DNA of 32,185 bases from Gemmatimonadaceae bacterium. GTDB lineage: Bacteria; Gemmatimonadota; Gemmatimonadetes; Gemmatimonadales; Gemmatimonadaceae. Position 1 is the stretch's first letter. Every line of letters starts with the position of its first letter. Location: NCBI GenBank assembly GCA_025931335.1, contig JAICNG010000036.1, positions 1-32,185 of the forward strand, given 5' to 3'. A program made the translations under genes and the position numbers. This document shows, piece after piece, positions 15,852 to 25,199 of the stretch. The notes under the pieces are model-generated. The model was not told where the DNA came from, made no database searches, and saw only the letters and a list, made by a program, of their open reading frames with translations.

Positions 15852-17185
15852 AGGCGCCTACGCGGAAACCGCTCTTCGCGGTGCGCGGCGCGGTTGCGGA
15901 TCTCGACACGCGCGAGGCGAGGAATCTGCTCGACCGCGGATTCACCACCGATCCAATGGTCCGTGACCGCGTCTCGACGATTCTCGCACGTGTCTGGGAA
16001 GAACGCGACGCGGCTCTGCGCGGGCTCGCCCGCGAGCTCGACGGCGTGGACCTCGACGAGCTCGAGGTGCCTCGCGAGCGATGCACCCGCGCACTCGCGG
16101 CCCTCGACCCGGAGCTGCGCCGGGTGTTACAGCGCGCAGCCGAAAACATCACCCGCGTTCACCGCGCAATCCCGGTGGCTGCGATGGAGGTCGAGCCGGA
16201 GCCCGGGATCATCATCGGCCGGCGCCCCGATCCGCTGCACCGGGTTGGCGTCTACGCACCGGGCGGGCGTGCGGCGTATCCGAGCTCCGTCCTCATGGGC
16301 GCGATTCCCGCGCGCGTCGCGGGCGTGCGGGAGATTACGCTCTGTTCGCCGCCGTCGCGCGGTACTGGTCTCCCGTCGGAGATCGTCCTGGCCGCTGCGG
16401 CGCTTGCCAGTGTAGACCGCGTGTTCGCCCTGGGCGGTGCCGGCGCGATCGGCGCGATGGCGTACGGGACCGAGAGTGTCGAGCGCGTCGACCGCATCGT
16501 CGGTCCTGGTAACGCCTACGTCGCCGAAGCGAAGCTCCAGGTCAGAAACACCGTCGCCACCGATTCTCCGGCGGGGCCGAGCGAGCTGCTGATCATCGCG
16601 GACAGGAGTGCCGATCCCGAGCTCGTTGCCCGCGAGATGCTCGCGCAGGCGGAGCACGATACCGACGCGTGCGTGGTCTGCATCATGATCGATGGGGCCG
16701 CGCCAGACCTCGTCGAGGGCGCGGTGCGCTCACGGCTCGTCGATCAGCCGCGCGCGATGATCATCGCGTCCGCGCTGGCGACTCGCGGCGCGCTTCTCAC
16801 GGCACCGACCGCCGACGAAGCGCTTGCGTTCGCTGAGCGATATGCGCCGGAGCATCTGCTTCTCGCGGTGCGCGACGCCGAGGCGCTCGCGCGCCGCGTT
16901 CGCAACGCCGGCACCATCTTCGTCGGTGCCTCGTCATCCGTGACGTTCGGAGACTACATGACCGGCGCCAATCACGTGCTGCCCACCGGCGGGCTTGCCC
17001 GCTGCTACTCGGGGCTGTCGACGCTGGACTTCGTGCGCTGGACGACGTACCAGCGCGTGACGCCCGCCGCCGCCGCACGGCTCGCCGACGACGTCGCACG
17101 ATTCGCTGAATCGGAGCGGCTCACCGCTCACGCAGACGCCGCCCGAATGTGGTCCACCCCAGCGAACGTCGAGGTGATGCAATGA
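15848..17185 (+). CDS. hisD: Histidinol dehydrogenase (HisD)
   Basis: HisD carries out the last two steps, oxidising L-histidinol to histidine with two NAD+ and zinc. The 445-residue protein has the family landmarks RVGVYAPGGRAAYPSS, ALGGAGAIGAMAYGTE, VDRIVGPGNAYVAEAK, SPAGPSELLIIAD, the catalytic AEHDTDA, YAPEHL and VTFGDYMTGANHVLPTGG. The start at 15848 gives an ATGA overlap with hisG and the usual length; the same frame is open much further upstream but only as out-of-frame hisG sequence. The active-site segments I can see are intact. Confidence 0.97.
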   Translation: MKAPTRKPLFAVRGAVADLDTREARNLLDRGFTTDPMVRDRVSTILARVWEERDAALRGLARELDGVDLDELEVPRERCTRALAALDPELRRVLQRAAENITRVHRAIPVAAMEVEPEPGIIIGRRPDPLHRVGVYAPGGRAAYPSSVLMGAIPARVAGVREITLCSPPSRGTGLPSEIVLAAAALASVDRVFALGGAGAIGAMAYGTESVERVDRIVGPGNAYVAEAKLQVRNTVATDSPAGPSELLIIADRSADPELVAREMLAQAEHDTDACVVCIMIDGAAPDLVEGAVRSRLVDQPRAMIIASALATRGALLTAPTADEALAFAERYAPEHLLLAVRDAEALARRVRNAGTIFVGASSSVTFGDYMTGANHVLPTGGLARCYSGLSTLDFVRWTTYQRVTPAAAARLADDVARFAESERLTAHADAARMWSTPANVEVMQ

Positions 17186-18237
17186 CGACGTCCCTCGAGC
17201 TCGCGCGCGCGGCATACCGCGAGGTCTCGCTCTACACGGTCGAGTCCGATCCCTGCGCCGTCGATGTGAGCGACAACACCAACCTGTGGGGCTCGCCTCC
17301 AGCGGCGCGGCGGGCGTTGACCGAGGTGACCGATGACGGCTTTGCACGCTACCCGTCGGCCTATGCATCGAAGCTGAAGGATGCGCTGGCCCGGTACGCG
17401 GGGGTGGGCGCCTCGTGCATCGCCACGGGGTGCGGATCCGACGACATCCTCGACTCGGCGATCCGCGCCTTCGCCGAGCCGGGCGATCGAATCGCGTTCT
17501 GCGTGCCCACGTTCGCGATGATCCCGATCTTCGCTCGCCTGAACGGCGTAGAACCGGTGACGGTGCCGATGACGGGGGCATGGGACATCGATCCGGATGC
17601 CCTGGCCGGAACGGGCGCGCGCGTCATCTACGTGTGCTCGCCGAACAATCCCACGGGCACGATGGCCTCGCGAGACGCGATCGAACGACTCGTTGCCCGC
17701 GCGTCCGGCATCGTCATCCTCGACGAGGCCTATGCGGAGTTTGCGCGGAGCAGCTGTCTCGATCTCGCGATGGTGAACGATCGCGTGCTCGTCGTCCGCA
17801 CCCTGTCGAAGGCATTCGGCCTGGCGGGACTTCGTGTGGGATACGCCGTCGGCGCGCCGGCGCTGGTGGCCGAGGTGGAGAAGTCACGCGGCCCGTACAA
17901 GGTGAGCGTGATGGCGGAGCGCGCCGCGGTCGTGGCGCTGGAGCACGATCAGGGATGGATCGCCGACCGGGTGGTCGACGCCTGTGAGAGCCGGGAGCGG
18001 CTTGCAGAACGCTTGCGGGCGCTTGGTCTCACGCCGCTGCCGTCTCGAGCGAACTTCGTGCTGGTTCCGGTCGTGAACGCGCCGGGCGTCGCGAGCGACA
18101 TGCGCGCGCGGGGCGTTGCCGTCAGGGCATTTCAGGGGTTGGCGCTCGTCGGCGATGCGTTGCGCATCACCGCCGGTCCAGCACCCATGATGGACCAGGC
18201 GCTCGTCGCGCTCGAGGAGGCGCTCCGATGCGCGTGA
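17182..18237 (+). CDS. hisC: Histidinol-phosphate aminotransferase (HisC)
   Basis: HisC is a PLP enzyme of fold type I that transfers the amino group of glutamate to imidazole acetol phosphate. The 351-residue protein has NTNLWGSPP near the N-terminus, YPSAYASKLKDAL, the SPNNPTGT substrate loop, VILDEAYAEF with the PLP-binding Asp and Tyr, and LSKAFGLAGLRVGY with the Schiff-base lysine K210. ATG 17182 overlaps the hisD stop as ATGA. HisC-like enzymes can act on other aromatic or phosphorylated substrates, but the operon position makes the histidine role secure. Confidence 0.96.
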   Translation: MTTSLELARAAYREVSLYTVESDPCAVDVSDNTNLWGSPPAARRALTEVTDDGFARYPSAYASKLKDALARYAGVGASCIATGCGSDDILDSAIRAFAEPGDRIAFCVPTFAMIPIFARLNGVEPVTVPMTGAWDIDPDALAGTGARVIYVCSPNNPTGTMASRDAIERLVARASGIVILDEAYAEFARSSCLDLAMVNDRVLVVRTLSKAFGLAGLRVGYAVGAPALVAEVEKSRGPYKVSVMAERAAVVALEHDQGWIADRVVDACESRERLAERLRALGLTPLPSRANFVLVPVVNAPGVASDMRARGVAVRAFQGLALVGDALRITAGPAPMMDQALVALEEALRCA

Positions 18238-18824
18238 CCATTCTGGACTACGGCGCGGGAAACCTGCACTCTCTTGCCAAGGCGCTCGACGATGGCACGT
18301 CGGCGGTGCGGGTCGACGCCGATCCGATCGGGGCGCTGAGTACCGATGTGCTCGTTCTTCCCGGAGTCGGTGCCTTCGGCCACGCTGCCTCACGACTGGC
18401 ACCTGCGCGGGCGGCGATTCGCGACGCGATTCAGGAGGGACTCCCGTGTGTTGGGATCTGCCTCGGCATGCAGCTGCTCTTCAGTGAGAGCGATGAGGGC
18501 GACGGCGCCGGCCTGGATGTCATCGACGGACGCGTCACGCGCCTTCGCGCTCGCCGCGTCCCCCACATTGGCTGGGCGATGATCGACGAGTCGAGCGATT
18601 CCGCCTTCACACGCGCGCCGCTGGACGTCGCCTACTACGCGAACGGATTCGCATGCCGGCCCACGCGGCCCGACGTCGTGCGCGCCTGGAGCGTGCACGA
18701 GAACGACCGCTTTCCGGCGATGGTGCGCGCGGGAAGCGCCGTCGGAGTGCAGTTTCATCCGGAGAAGAGCTCGCGTGCAGGGGTGGCATTTCTACGGGCA
18801 TTGGTTCGGGACGCTGGGGCATGA
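18228..18824 (+). CDS. hisH: Imidazole glycerol phosphate synthase subunit HisH
   Basis: HisH is the glutaminase partner of HisF and channels ammonia to it. The 198-residue class I amidotransferase starts MRVTILDYGAGNLHS and has the triad C78 (GICLGMQ), H177 and E179 (FHPEKS). PGVGAF and HIGWAM, typical of HisH, are also present. It overlaps hisC by 10 bases and hisA by ATGA. Its partner hisF lies three genes downstream in the same operon. Confidence 0.97.
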   Translation: MRVTILDYGAGNLHSLAKALDDGTSAVRVDADPIGALSTDVLVLPGVGAFGHAASRLAPARAAIRDAIQEGLPCVGICLGMQLLFSESDEGDGAGLDVIDGRVTRLRARRVPHIGWAMIDESSDSAFTRAPLDVAYYANGFACRPTRPDVVRAWSVHENDRFPAMVRAGSAVGVQFHPEKSSRAGVAFLRALVRDAGA

Positions 18825-19546
18825 TCGCGATTCCGGCAGTGGACCTGCGCGGTGGCGCCTGCGTGCAGCTGGTGGGAGGCTCGTATGACCACGAGCGGCT
18901 CCGCTTCGACGATCCGATCGGTGTCGCGCGCGGCTGGGCACGAATCGGCTTCTCGCGGCTGCACCTCGTCGATCTCGACGCGGCAACGGGGCGTGGATCG
19001 AACGAGGATCTGGTCGCCGAGCTGCTGCGTGATCGTGAGGCGAGCATTCAGGTGGGCGGCGGCGTGCGGAGTGGAGACGATATCGAGCGCCTGCTCACGC
19101 AGGGCGCCGACCGGGTGGTGGTGGGGACGCGCGCCATCGAAGAGCCCGGGTGGATCGACGCGATGTCGTCGCTCTTCCCCGGTGAGCTCGTCGTCGCCGC
19201 CGATGTGCGCGATCGCCGCGTCGTCACGCGCGGATGGGAGCGCACGCTCGCCCGCAACGTGATCGACGTCGTGGAGGAGCTGAATGCCCTCCCGCTCGCC
19301 GCCATCATGGTGACGGCGGTGCATCGCGAGGGGCAGCTCGCGGGGACCGACCTTTTTCTCATGGAAGATGTGGCGGACGCCAGTGAGCACCCCGTATACG
19401 CCTCGGGGGGCATCACGACGTACGCTGATCTGCGTGCGCTCGAGGATCGCGGGCTTGCTGGCGCCATTGTCGGCATGGCGCTGTATACGGGCGTACTCGA
19501 CGCCCGGCTCATCGCCGAAGAGTTCGCGGAGGAGTTCGTCGAATGA
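18821..19546 (+). CDS. hisA: ProFAR isomerase (HisA)
   Basis: HisA isomerises ProFAR to PRFAR by an Amadori rearrangement. The 241-residue (beta/alpha)8 barrel keeps the two catalytic acids, D8 in IPAVDLRGG and D128 in VVAADVRDR, and the phosphate-binding VGGGVRS and ASGGI loops. One segment is slightly unusual: where many HisA proteins read T-D-I-x-R-D-G, this one has TAVHREGQLAG. I expect normal activity, since the same Arg and Gly are kept. The start at 18821 overlaps the hisH stop (ATGA); the stop overlaps hisB (ATGA). Confidence 0.95.
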   Translation: MIAIPAVDLRGGACVQLVGGSYDHERLRFDDPIGVARGWARIGFSRLHLVDLDAATGRGSNEDLVAELLRDREASIQVGGGVRSGDDIERLLTQGADRVVVGTRAIEEPGWIDAMSSLFPGELVVAADVRDRRVVTRGWERTLARNVIDVVEELNALPLAAIMVTAVHREGQLAGTDLFLMEDVADASEHPVYASGGITTYADLRALEDRGLAGAIVGMALYTGVLDARLIAEEFAEEFVE

Positions 19547-20100
19547 CCGTCCTCACGAGGGAGACGCGGGAGACCCGCGTGCGCGTCGAGATCAGGCCGG
19601 GGCCGGGGGAAGGCACGATCGATACGAGCGTGCGCTTTCTCGATCACATGCTCGCCACGCTCGCGCGTTACTCCGGGCTGGAGCTGTCGGTCAGTGCGCG
19701 GGGAGATCTCCCCCATCATCTCATCGAGGACACGGCCATCGCTCTTGGCGCCGCGCTCGAGCAGTTTCGGCCCGCGCGCATTGCGCGATATGGTGACAGA
19801 ACGATTCCCATGGACGACGCACTGGTGCACGCGTGCATCGACCTCGGGGGTCGGCCCTTCTATCGCGGCCCGCTGCCGAGCACGCTCTACGATCACTGGA
19901 TGCGCTCCTTCGCCGACCATGCGCGCGCGACGGTGCACCTGCGCGTGCTGCGTGGACGCGACCGCCATCATGTGATCGAGGCCGCGTTCAAGGCGCTCGG
20001 TCTCGCGTTGCGCGACGCGCTCGTCGTGAACGAGGGTGGCATGAGCACGAAGGGAGATGTCTCGTGGAAGGATCAGCTCCTGCAAACGCCGGAGTCGTAA
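19543..20100 (+). CDS. hisB: Imidazoleglycerol-phosphate dehydratase (HisB, monofunctional)
   Basis: The 185-residue protein dehydrates imidazole glycerol phosphate using two manganese ions. Metal-binding His motifs are present: [18 protein letters not shown], the [15 protein letters not shown] segment and [17 protein letters not shown]. There is no fused histidinol-phosphatase domain, unlike enterobacterial HisB; that activity is supplied by the separate hisN three genes on. It overlaps hisA by ATGA and hisF by one base (TAATG). The N-terminus is a few residues shorter than many relatives, which may begin with a longer R-x-T-x-E-T-x-I segment. Confidence 0.96.
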   Translation: MTVLTRETRETRVRVEIRPGPGEGTIDTSVRFLDHMLATLARYSGLELSVSARGDLPHHLIEDTAIALGAALEQFRPARIARYGDRTIPMDDALVHACIDLGGRPFYRGPLPSTLYDHWMRSFADHARATVHLRVLRGRDRHHVIEAAFKALGLALRDALVVNEGGMSTKGDVSWKDQLLQTPES

Positions 20101-20858
20101 TGCTCACCCGACTCATTGTCTGCCTGGACATGCGTGATGGGCGCGTCGTGAAGGGCGTTCAGTTCGAGGGATTGCGTGACGTCGGTGATCCGGTCGAGTT
20201 GGCGGCGCGCTATGAGATCGAGGGGGCAGATGAAGTGGTCTTCCTCGACATTTCGGCGAGCGTCGAGGGGCGGGCGACCCTTCTCGGGACGGTGCGTCGC
20301 GCCGCCGACGTGTTGTTCGTGCCGTTGACGGTGGGCGGAGGTGTGCGGAGCGTCGACGACGTGGCCCAGGTGCTTCGCGCCGGGGCGGACAAGGTGAGCA
20401 TCAACACGGCCGCGATCGCACGTCCGGCCCTGATCACCGAATGTGCCGAGCGTTTCGGCTCACAGTGCGTCGTGGCGAGCATCGATGCGCGAAAAGCGGG
20501 TGACCGGTGGCGGGTCTGGACGCACGGCGGCAGCGTCCGCACCGAGCTCGACGCGATCGAATGGGCGCGAGAGTGTGTCGCCCGCGGGGCAGGGGAGATT
20601 CTGCTCACGAGCATCGATCGCGACGGCGCGCGGCGGGGCTACGATCTCGCGCTGACCCGCGCGGTGGTGGACCACGTGTCGGTTCCGGTGATTGCGTCAG
20701 GGGGTGCCGGCTCCGCGGAGCATGTGCGCGATGCGGTCCTCGAGGGTGGTGCCGACGCGGTGCTGGTCGCCGGCATCCTGCACGACGGGCTGACGACGGT
20801 GCGCGAGCTCAAGGATGTCCTCGTGCGCGCACACATTCCCGTGCGGGCGGTCGCATGA
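20100..20858 (+). CDS. hisF: Imidazole glycerol phosphate synthase subunit HisF
   Basis: HisF is the cyclase subunit that converts PRFAR plus ammonia from HisH to imidazole glycerol phosphate and AICAR. The 252-residue barrel has catalytic D10 ([17 protein letters not shown]) and D129 ([10 protein letters not shown]), the VGGGVRS and [14 protein letters not shown] loops, and ASGGAGS near the C-terminus. Several substitutions relative to common HisF are mild, such as the Met after the catalytic Asp and the FLDISAS strand. ATG 20100 shares one base with the hisB TAA, and the stop overlaps hisN by ATGA. Confidence 0.97.
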   Translation: MLTRLIVCLDMRDGRVVKGVQFEGLRDVGDPVELAARYEIEGADEVVFLDISASVEGRATLLGTVRRAADVLFVPLTVGGGVRSVDDVAQVLRAGADKVSINTAAIARPALITECAERFGSQCVVASIDARKAGDRWRVWTHGGSVRTELDAIEWARECVARGAGEILLTSIDRDGARRGYDLALTRAVVDHVSVPVIASGGAGSAEHVRDAVLEGGADAVLVAGILHDGLTTVRELKDVLVRAHIPVRAVA

Positions 20859-21634
20859 CGCACGTGACGACACAGCGGGCGCTGCTCGACGCGGTGCACG
20901 AGGCGGCGCGCGTCGCGGGCGACGTCGCGATGCGGCACTATCGGACGTCGCTGGCGATCGAATCGAAGTCGGATGGGTCCCCGGTCACGATCGCCGATCG
21001 TGAAGCGGAGGCCGCGGTGCGCGAGTGGATCACTCGTCGCTTCCCCGAGGACGGGATCGAGGGTGAAGAGCTGGGGGTGCTGCGGCCCGACGCGCAGCGT
21101 CGCTGGGTCATTGATCCCATCGATGGGACGAAGACGTTCGTGCGCGGCGTGCCGCTGTGGGGAACGCTGGTGGCGATCGTCGAGGGAATGGACGTGCTGG
21201 CCGGCGCCGCGTTTTTTCCGGCGGTCGATGAGATGGTCGTCGCCGCGCGCGGGGAGGGGATGTGGTGGAACGACGCCCGGTGCTGCGTGTCGCGCATCGA
21301 TCGGCTGGAACGGGCGACCATCCTCACGACCGATGAGCGGTTCCGCGATGACGACGCCAAGCGCAGCGCATGGCGGCGCTTGACTGATCGCGCGCTGGTG
21401 AGCCGCACGTGGGGCGACTGTTACGGCTACCTGCTCGTGGCGACTGGCCGCGCCGAGGTGATGGTCGATGGCTCGATGCGGGCGTGGGATGCGGCGGCGC
21501 TCGCACCGATCATCGAGGAGGCAGGTGGCGTCTTCACCGATTGGACGGGCGCCCGCACCGCGTTCGGTGGCAATGCGATCGCGACCAATGCGGCGCTCGC
21601 GGTCGAGACGCGAGGGCTGCTGCTCCGTTCATGA
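20855..21634 (+). CDS. hisN: Histidinol-phosphatase, inositol-monophosphatase type (HisN)
   Basis: The 259-residue protein belongs to the Mg-dependent, Li-sensitive inositol monophosphatase family. Metal ligands are seen in GEELG (about 70-74), [15 protein letters not shown] (D87, D90) and [15 protein letters not shown]. Family members hydrolyse various sugar or inositol phosphates, but the position inside the his operon, between hisF and hisIE with ATGA overlaps on both sides, identifies it as the histidinol-phosphatase that monofunctional HisB lacks. No other histidinol-phosphatase (PHP or HAD type) is seen in the window. Confidence 0.93.
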   Translation: MTHVTTQRALLDAVHEAARVAGDVAMRHYRTSLAIESKSDGSPVTIADREAEAAVREWITRRFPEDGIEGEELGVLRPDAQRRWVIDPIDGTKTFVRGVPLWGTLVAIVEGMDVLAGAAFFPAVDEMVVAARGEGMWWNDARCCVSRIDRLERATILTTDERFRDDDAKRSAWRRLTDRALVSRTWGDCYGYLLVATGRAEVMVDGSMRAWDAAALAPIIEEAGGVFTDWTGARTAFGGNAIATNAALAVETRGLLLRS

Positions 21635-22248
21635 CGCTGACCCTTCCGGTGCTCGACTTCTCCAAGGGCGACGGCGTCGTCATCGTGGTGACGCAGGACG
21701 CCCGAACCGGTGCCGTTCTCATGGTCGCGCAGGCCGACCGTGAAGCGCTCGAGCGCACGGTCGCGACCGGGGAGATGCACTACCGCTCGCGCACGCGCGG
21801 GCTGTGGCACAAGGGGGCGACGAGCGGGAACGTGCAACGCGTCGTCTCGCTTCACGCTGACTGCGATGGCGATGCCGTGCTTGCGCGTGTCGTCCCCGCG
21901 GGCCCTGCGTGTCACACGGGCGCCGGAACGTGCTTCGGGGTGAATGAGGCGCCGAGATCCGGCAGCACCGTGCTCGACCGTCTCGACCGAACGATCGCGG
22001 CTCGCGCCGCCATGACCGACGACGACCGAGAGAGCTACACCCGTCGGCTTCTCGTCGATCGCAACCTGCGACTCAAGAAGCTCGGTGAAGAGTGCGCCGA
22101 GCTGCTGACGGCGTGCGCCGACGGGGACCGCGACCGCGCCGTCGAAGAAGGGGCGGATCTCGTCTATCACACGCTCGTCGCGCTTCGTGCCCTGGGCGCC
22201 TCGCTCGACGATGTGTGCTCGGAACTGGCGCGACGGGAGCGACCCTGA
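21631..22248 (+). CDS. hisI: Bifunctional PRA-CH / PRA-PH (HisIE)
   Basis: This 205-residue fusion performs steps two and three. Residues about 1-108 are the PR-AMP cyclohydrolase HisI, with [21 protein letters not shown], the metal site DCDGDAVL and CHTGAGTCF. Residues about 113-205 are the PR-ATP pyrophosphohydrolase HisE, with [11 protein letters not shown] and a [10 protein letters not shown] helix. It overlaps hisN by ATGA and is the last his gene. With it, the operon encodes every enzyme of the pathway. Confidence 0.97.
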   Translation: MTLTLPVLDFSKGDGVVIVVTQDARTGAVLMVAQADREALERTVATGEMHYRSRTRGLWHKGATSGNVQRVVSLHADCDGDAVLARVVPAGPACHTGAGTCFGVNEAPRSGSTVLDRLDRTIAARAAMTDDDRESYTRRLLVDRNLRLKKLGEECAELLTACADGDRDRAVEEGADLVYHTLVALRALGASLDDVCSELARRERP

Positions 22249-23450
22249 CCCGGGCGCGGCCTCGTGCAGGCCACCGCCGGCCCCTGTCGCGCGGCGGCTC
22301 CTTTTTCGGCCGGCTTCTCGCTGTCCTCCTGACCTGTTGGCTGGTCGTCGCCGCGATCATTGCTCCCGCCATTCCGGGAGGATGGACGGCGATGGCGCTC
22401 GCGATGCTCGTGCTCACCGGGCTTCCGCTCGCGGCGTTCCTCCGGCGCCAGCGGCGGCGTGAGACTCCGGGAGTGCTCGTCAGGCTCTTCGTCTACCGTC
22501 CGTTCTGGTACGCGCAGCTTCTCGTGCTGCTGGCTGGCGCGGCAGGCCTCGCCGGACTCGTGCTCGGCGCGCCCTTCGACGCCAGCGGAGCCCTGGCGCG
22601 ATGGATGGTGGCAGGGGCTGGCGTGGTGTACGCGTTGGGGGTGTTTGCCGGATGGATCGGATCGCGCTGGCTGCACGTACGGCGGCTCACCGCGAGCTTC
22701 CCCCGCCTGCCATCCGCGCTCGAAGGTTTGAGGATCGTTCAGCTCTCCGACCTCCACATCGGGCCGCAGACCTCGCGCCGCTTTCTCGAGCGCGTGCGCT
22801 CGGCGGTGGCGGCCGCGGGCGGCGACCTCATCGCGGTCACCGGCGATCTCGTGGATGATCACGCGCTGGACAGCGCGCATTATGCCAGCGCGTTAGGTGA
22901 GCTCGCCGCCCCGCTCGGTGTCTTTGTCGTGCCCGGCAATCATGACGTCTACGCCAACTGGCCGGCTGTGCGTGCCGAGCTGGCACGTCTGCCGGTGACG
23001 ATTCTCGTGAACGAGTCGCGCGTGGTGCAGCGCGGCGACGCATCGTTCGCGGTCGCCGGAACGGGCGATCCGGCCGGCCGCTGGATCCCCGCGTCGGACG
23101 CCGCGCCCGACATCGACGCCGCCCTTCGCGATGTCGCCCCCGCCACCTTCACCATCGCGCTTGCCCACAACCCCTCGCTCTGGCCCGCGCTCGCCGACCG
23201 CGGCGTCGACCTCACGCTGAGTGGGCACACCCACTGGGGCCAGCTCGCGCTCCCCGCCTTCAAGTGGAGCCTGGCCGGTCTCTTCGTCGATCATGCCATG
23301 GGGGTGGTTACGCGCGACGCCTCGCTGCTGTACATCCACCCGGGCACGGGATTCTGGGGAATTCCGTTCCGAATCGGCGCGCGTCCGGAGGTCACCATCA
23401 TCGAGCTCAGACGCGGCGCGCACGTGGAGCTTGGTCCCGTCAGCGGATGA
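22215..23450 (+). CDS. Membrane-anchored metallophosphoesterase
   Basis: The protein has four N-terminal membrane helices followed by a calcineurin-like metallophosphoesterase domain with all metal motifs: [26 protein letters not shown] and [10 protein letters not shown]. It resembles the YkuE/YaeI group, some of which hydrolyse lipid-linked phosphates such as UDP-diacylglucosamine, but the substrate here is unknown. The start is uncertain. GTG 22215 is the nearest standard start before the first helix, giving a 34-base overlap with hisIE. A CTG at 22245 would give a CTGA overlap like the ATGA junctions elsewhere in the operon and has GGGAG upstream. The stop overlaps the next gene by ATGA, so this gene is probably carried on the his transcript. 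Confidence 0.85.
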   Translation: MLGTGATGATLTRARPRAGHRRPLSRGGSFFGRLLAVLLTCWLVVAAIIAPAIPGGWTAMALAMLVLTGLPLAAFLRRQRRRETPGVLVRLFVYRPFWYAQLLVLLAGAAGLAGLVLGAPFDASGALARWMVAGAGVVYALGVFAGWIGSRWLHVRRLTASFPRLPSALEGLRIVQLSDLHIGPQTSRRFLERVRSAVAAAGGDLIAVTGDLVDDHALDSAHYASALGELAAPLGVFVVPGNHDVYANWPAVRAELARLPVTILVNESRVVQRGDASFAVAGTGDPAGRWIPASDAAPDIDAALRDVAPATFTIALAHNPSLWPALADRGVDLTLSGHTHWGQLALPAFKWSLAGLFVDHAMGVVTRDASLLYIHPGTGFWGIPFRIGARPEVTIIELRRGAHVELGPVSG

Positions 23451-24478
23451 CGACACCCGGTCCAACACGCTACGATCGTATGACGTACCGCCGGTGCGGC
23501 CGCAGCGGCCTCGAGCTGCCGGCGGTCTCACTCGGCCTGTGGCACAATTTCGGGAGCGTCGATCCGCCTGACGAGGCGCGCGCCATGATCCGGCGAGCGT
23601 TCGACCTCGGGATCACCCATTTCGACCTCGCCAACAACTACGGGCCAGACCCGGGCACGGCCGAGGAGACGTTCGGCCGCGTCCTGCGCCGCGACCTCGC
23701 GAATCACCGTGATGAGCTCATCATCTCGACCAAGGCTGGCTGGCGCATGTGGCCCGGGCCGTATGGCGATCACGGCTCGCGAAAGTATCTGCTTGCCAGT
23801 CTCGACCAGAGCCTCGCGCGAATGCAGCTCGACTACGTCGACATCTTCTACCATCACCGTCCCGATCCCGAGACGCCGGTGGAAGAAAGCATGCTCGCGC
23901 TCGACCAGGCGGTGCGACTGGGCAAGGCGCTGTACGTGGGCATCTCGGCGTACGATCCGCAGCAGACGCGGGATGCGATGAAGATTCTTCGCGAGCTGCG
24001 CACGCCGTGCATCATCCATCAGCCGCGCTACAGCATGCTCGACCGCCGCATCGAGGACGGCCTGCTCGAGGTCCTCGCCGACGAGGGACTGGGCTGCATC
24101 GTCTTTTCCCCGCTGGCGCAGGGGCTGTTGACGAACCGATATCTGCGCGACATTCCCGCCGGCTCGCGGGCGAGCAAGGAGCACGGAGCACTCAGGCCGG
24201 GTGCGATCACCGATGAGCGTCGCGCGCAGCTCGTGAAGCTTACCGAGGTGGCCACCGCTCGAGGCCAGAGCCTTGCACAGCTCGCCATCGCATGGGTGCT
24301 GCGCCACGACACCGTGACGTCGGCGCTCATCGGAGCCAGCCGGGTGTCGCAGATCGACGACGGGGTGGCAGCGCTCGACCAGCTGGCGTGGTCGGACGAC
24401 GAGCTGCGCGCGATAGATCAAATACTCGCCGCGAAGGAACCAGGTCCTGCTTCCAGGAGCGTTGCACAACGTGCCTAG
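23447..24478 (+). CDS. gpr: Aldo/keto reductase, L-glyceraldehyde 3-phosphate reductase type (YghZ-like)
   Basis: The 343-residue protein is very close to E. coli YghZ/Gpr: YRRCGRSGLELPAVSLGLWHNFG, ITHFDLANNYGP, a GGW/WPGPYGDHGSRKYLLASLDQSL stretch, PLAQGLL and VTSALIGASR. The catalytic tetrad is visible in D60, Y65, K96 and the His of FYHHR. Such enzymes reduce L-glyceraldehyde 3-phosphate and methylglyoxal with NADPH, serving aldehyde detoxification. ATG 23447 overlaps the metallophosphoesterase stop as ATGA. A role in histidine synthesis is not expected; the overlap suggests cotranscription rather than shared chemistry. Confidence 0.93.
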   Translation: MTTPGPTRYDRMTYRRCGRSGLELPAVSLGLWHNFGSVDPPDEARAMIRRAFDLGITHFDLANNYGPDPGTAEETFGRVLRRDLANHRDELIISTKAGWRMWPGPYGDHGSRKYLLASLDQSLARMQLDYVDIFYHHRPDPETPVEESMLALDQAVRLGKALYVGISAYDPQQTRDAMKILRELRTPCIIHQPRYSMLDRRIEDGLLEVLADEGLGCIVFSPLAQGLLTNRYLRDIPAGSRASKEHGALRPGAITDERRAQLVKLTEVATARGQSLAQLAIAWVLRHDTVTSALIGASRVSQIDDGVAALDQLAWSDDELRAIDQILAAKEPGPASRSVAQRA

Positions 24479-24496
24479 ACAAGGAGCGCGTACGAC

Positions 24497-24964
24497 GTGA
24501 CCGACCCGTCTGATTCCGGGCTACGACCATGGTCCGCGGGGCCGAGCGCGAAGGCGAGGAACGCCGTTCAGCGCTCCGTCACTGCGTTGCTGGACGAGCT
24601 GGCGCCTGAGCGGGTCCTGACGCGCGGGGAGCGCATACGCCTGCCCGTCGAGCAGCACCGGACTCCCACCGGATGCGTGCTTCAGGCCGCGACGGTGGCG
24701 GTGAGCGTCTCCTGGTTCGCGGAGGCGTCGCCGGACGCTGCACTCGGCGAGCTGCGCGTCATCGTCTGGCGCGGAACGGTGTCACGCCGCGGGTCCAAAC
24801 GTGAAAGCGCGACGATGGTCAGAGAAGTCGTCCTGCATCCCCTGGAGCGGCCGTTGGAGGATTGCCTGTGGCGGGCGACGGACGGCACCGAATACGACAC
24901 CGCCGCCCTGGCTGCGTACTGCATTGCATTGCTGGAGGACCAGATGCGCGCCGACCATGGCTGA
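24497..24964 (+). CDS. Hypothetical soluble protein
   Basis: The 155-residue product has no signal or membrane segment and no family I recognise. The middle region (CVLQAATVAVSVSWFAEAS to ELRVIVWRGTVSR) alternates hydrophobic residues as in a beta-sheet, and the C-terminal part (DTAALAAYCIALLEDQM) is likely a helix. Start GTG 24497 is supported by AAGGAG at 24481-24486. It follows the aldo/keto reductase by 18 bases and overlaps the next small gene by eight, so it belongs to the same transcription unit. Confidence 0.72.
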   Translation: MTDPSDSGLRPWSAGPSAKARNAVQRSVTALLDELAPERVLTRGERIRLPVEQHRTPTGCVLQAATVAVSVSWFAEASPDAALGELRVIVWRGTVSRRGSKRESATMVREVVLHPLERPLEDCLWRATDGTEYDTAALAAYCIALLEDQMRADHG

Positions 24965-25187
24965 GTTCACGAACCGCGACCGTGCGGTCGGTCAGTGGGT
25001 GCTCGCGACGCTGTTTGCGATTGCCGCCATCGCCGCCGCGGCGTGGAGCTGGCGGCTGATTCGCGCGGAAGGCTTTACGGTGAGGTCCGCGATCTGGCTG
25101 CTCGCGCTCCTCGGCTTCATCTCCCTGGCCTGGCGAAGCGCGCGCGCCGCCAGCCTCGCCGGTCGAGGAGCGCCGCCGCGACCCTAA
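24957..25187 (+). CDS. Small two-helix membrane protein
   Basis: The 76-residue product has two hydrophobic segments (about 14-30 and 41-57) and a basic, Ala-rich tail. It is not recognised. It starts at ATG 24957, overlapping the end of the preceding gene by eight bases, and its stop TAA lies inside a CCTAACG heptamer. It is the last gene of the run that begins with the his operon and converges on the M14 peptidase gene, with 12 bases between stops. Confidence 0.68.
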   Translation: MAEFTNRDRAVGQWVLATLFAIAAIAAAAWSWRLIRAEGFTVRSAIWLLALLGFISLAWRSARAASLAGRGAPPRP

Positions 25188-25199
25188 CGAGACGCGCCG

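Noticed and set aside
19048-20085. 345-codon minus-strand frame across hisA and hisB
   Set aside because: Both sense genes are certain. The antisense product changes composition at the gene boundary, which a real protein would not do.
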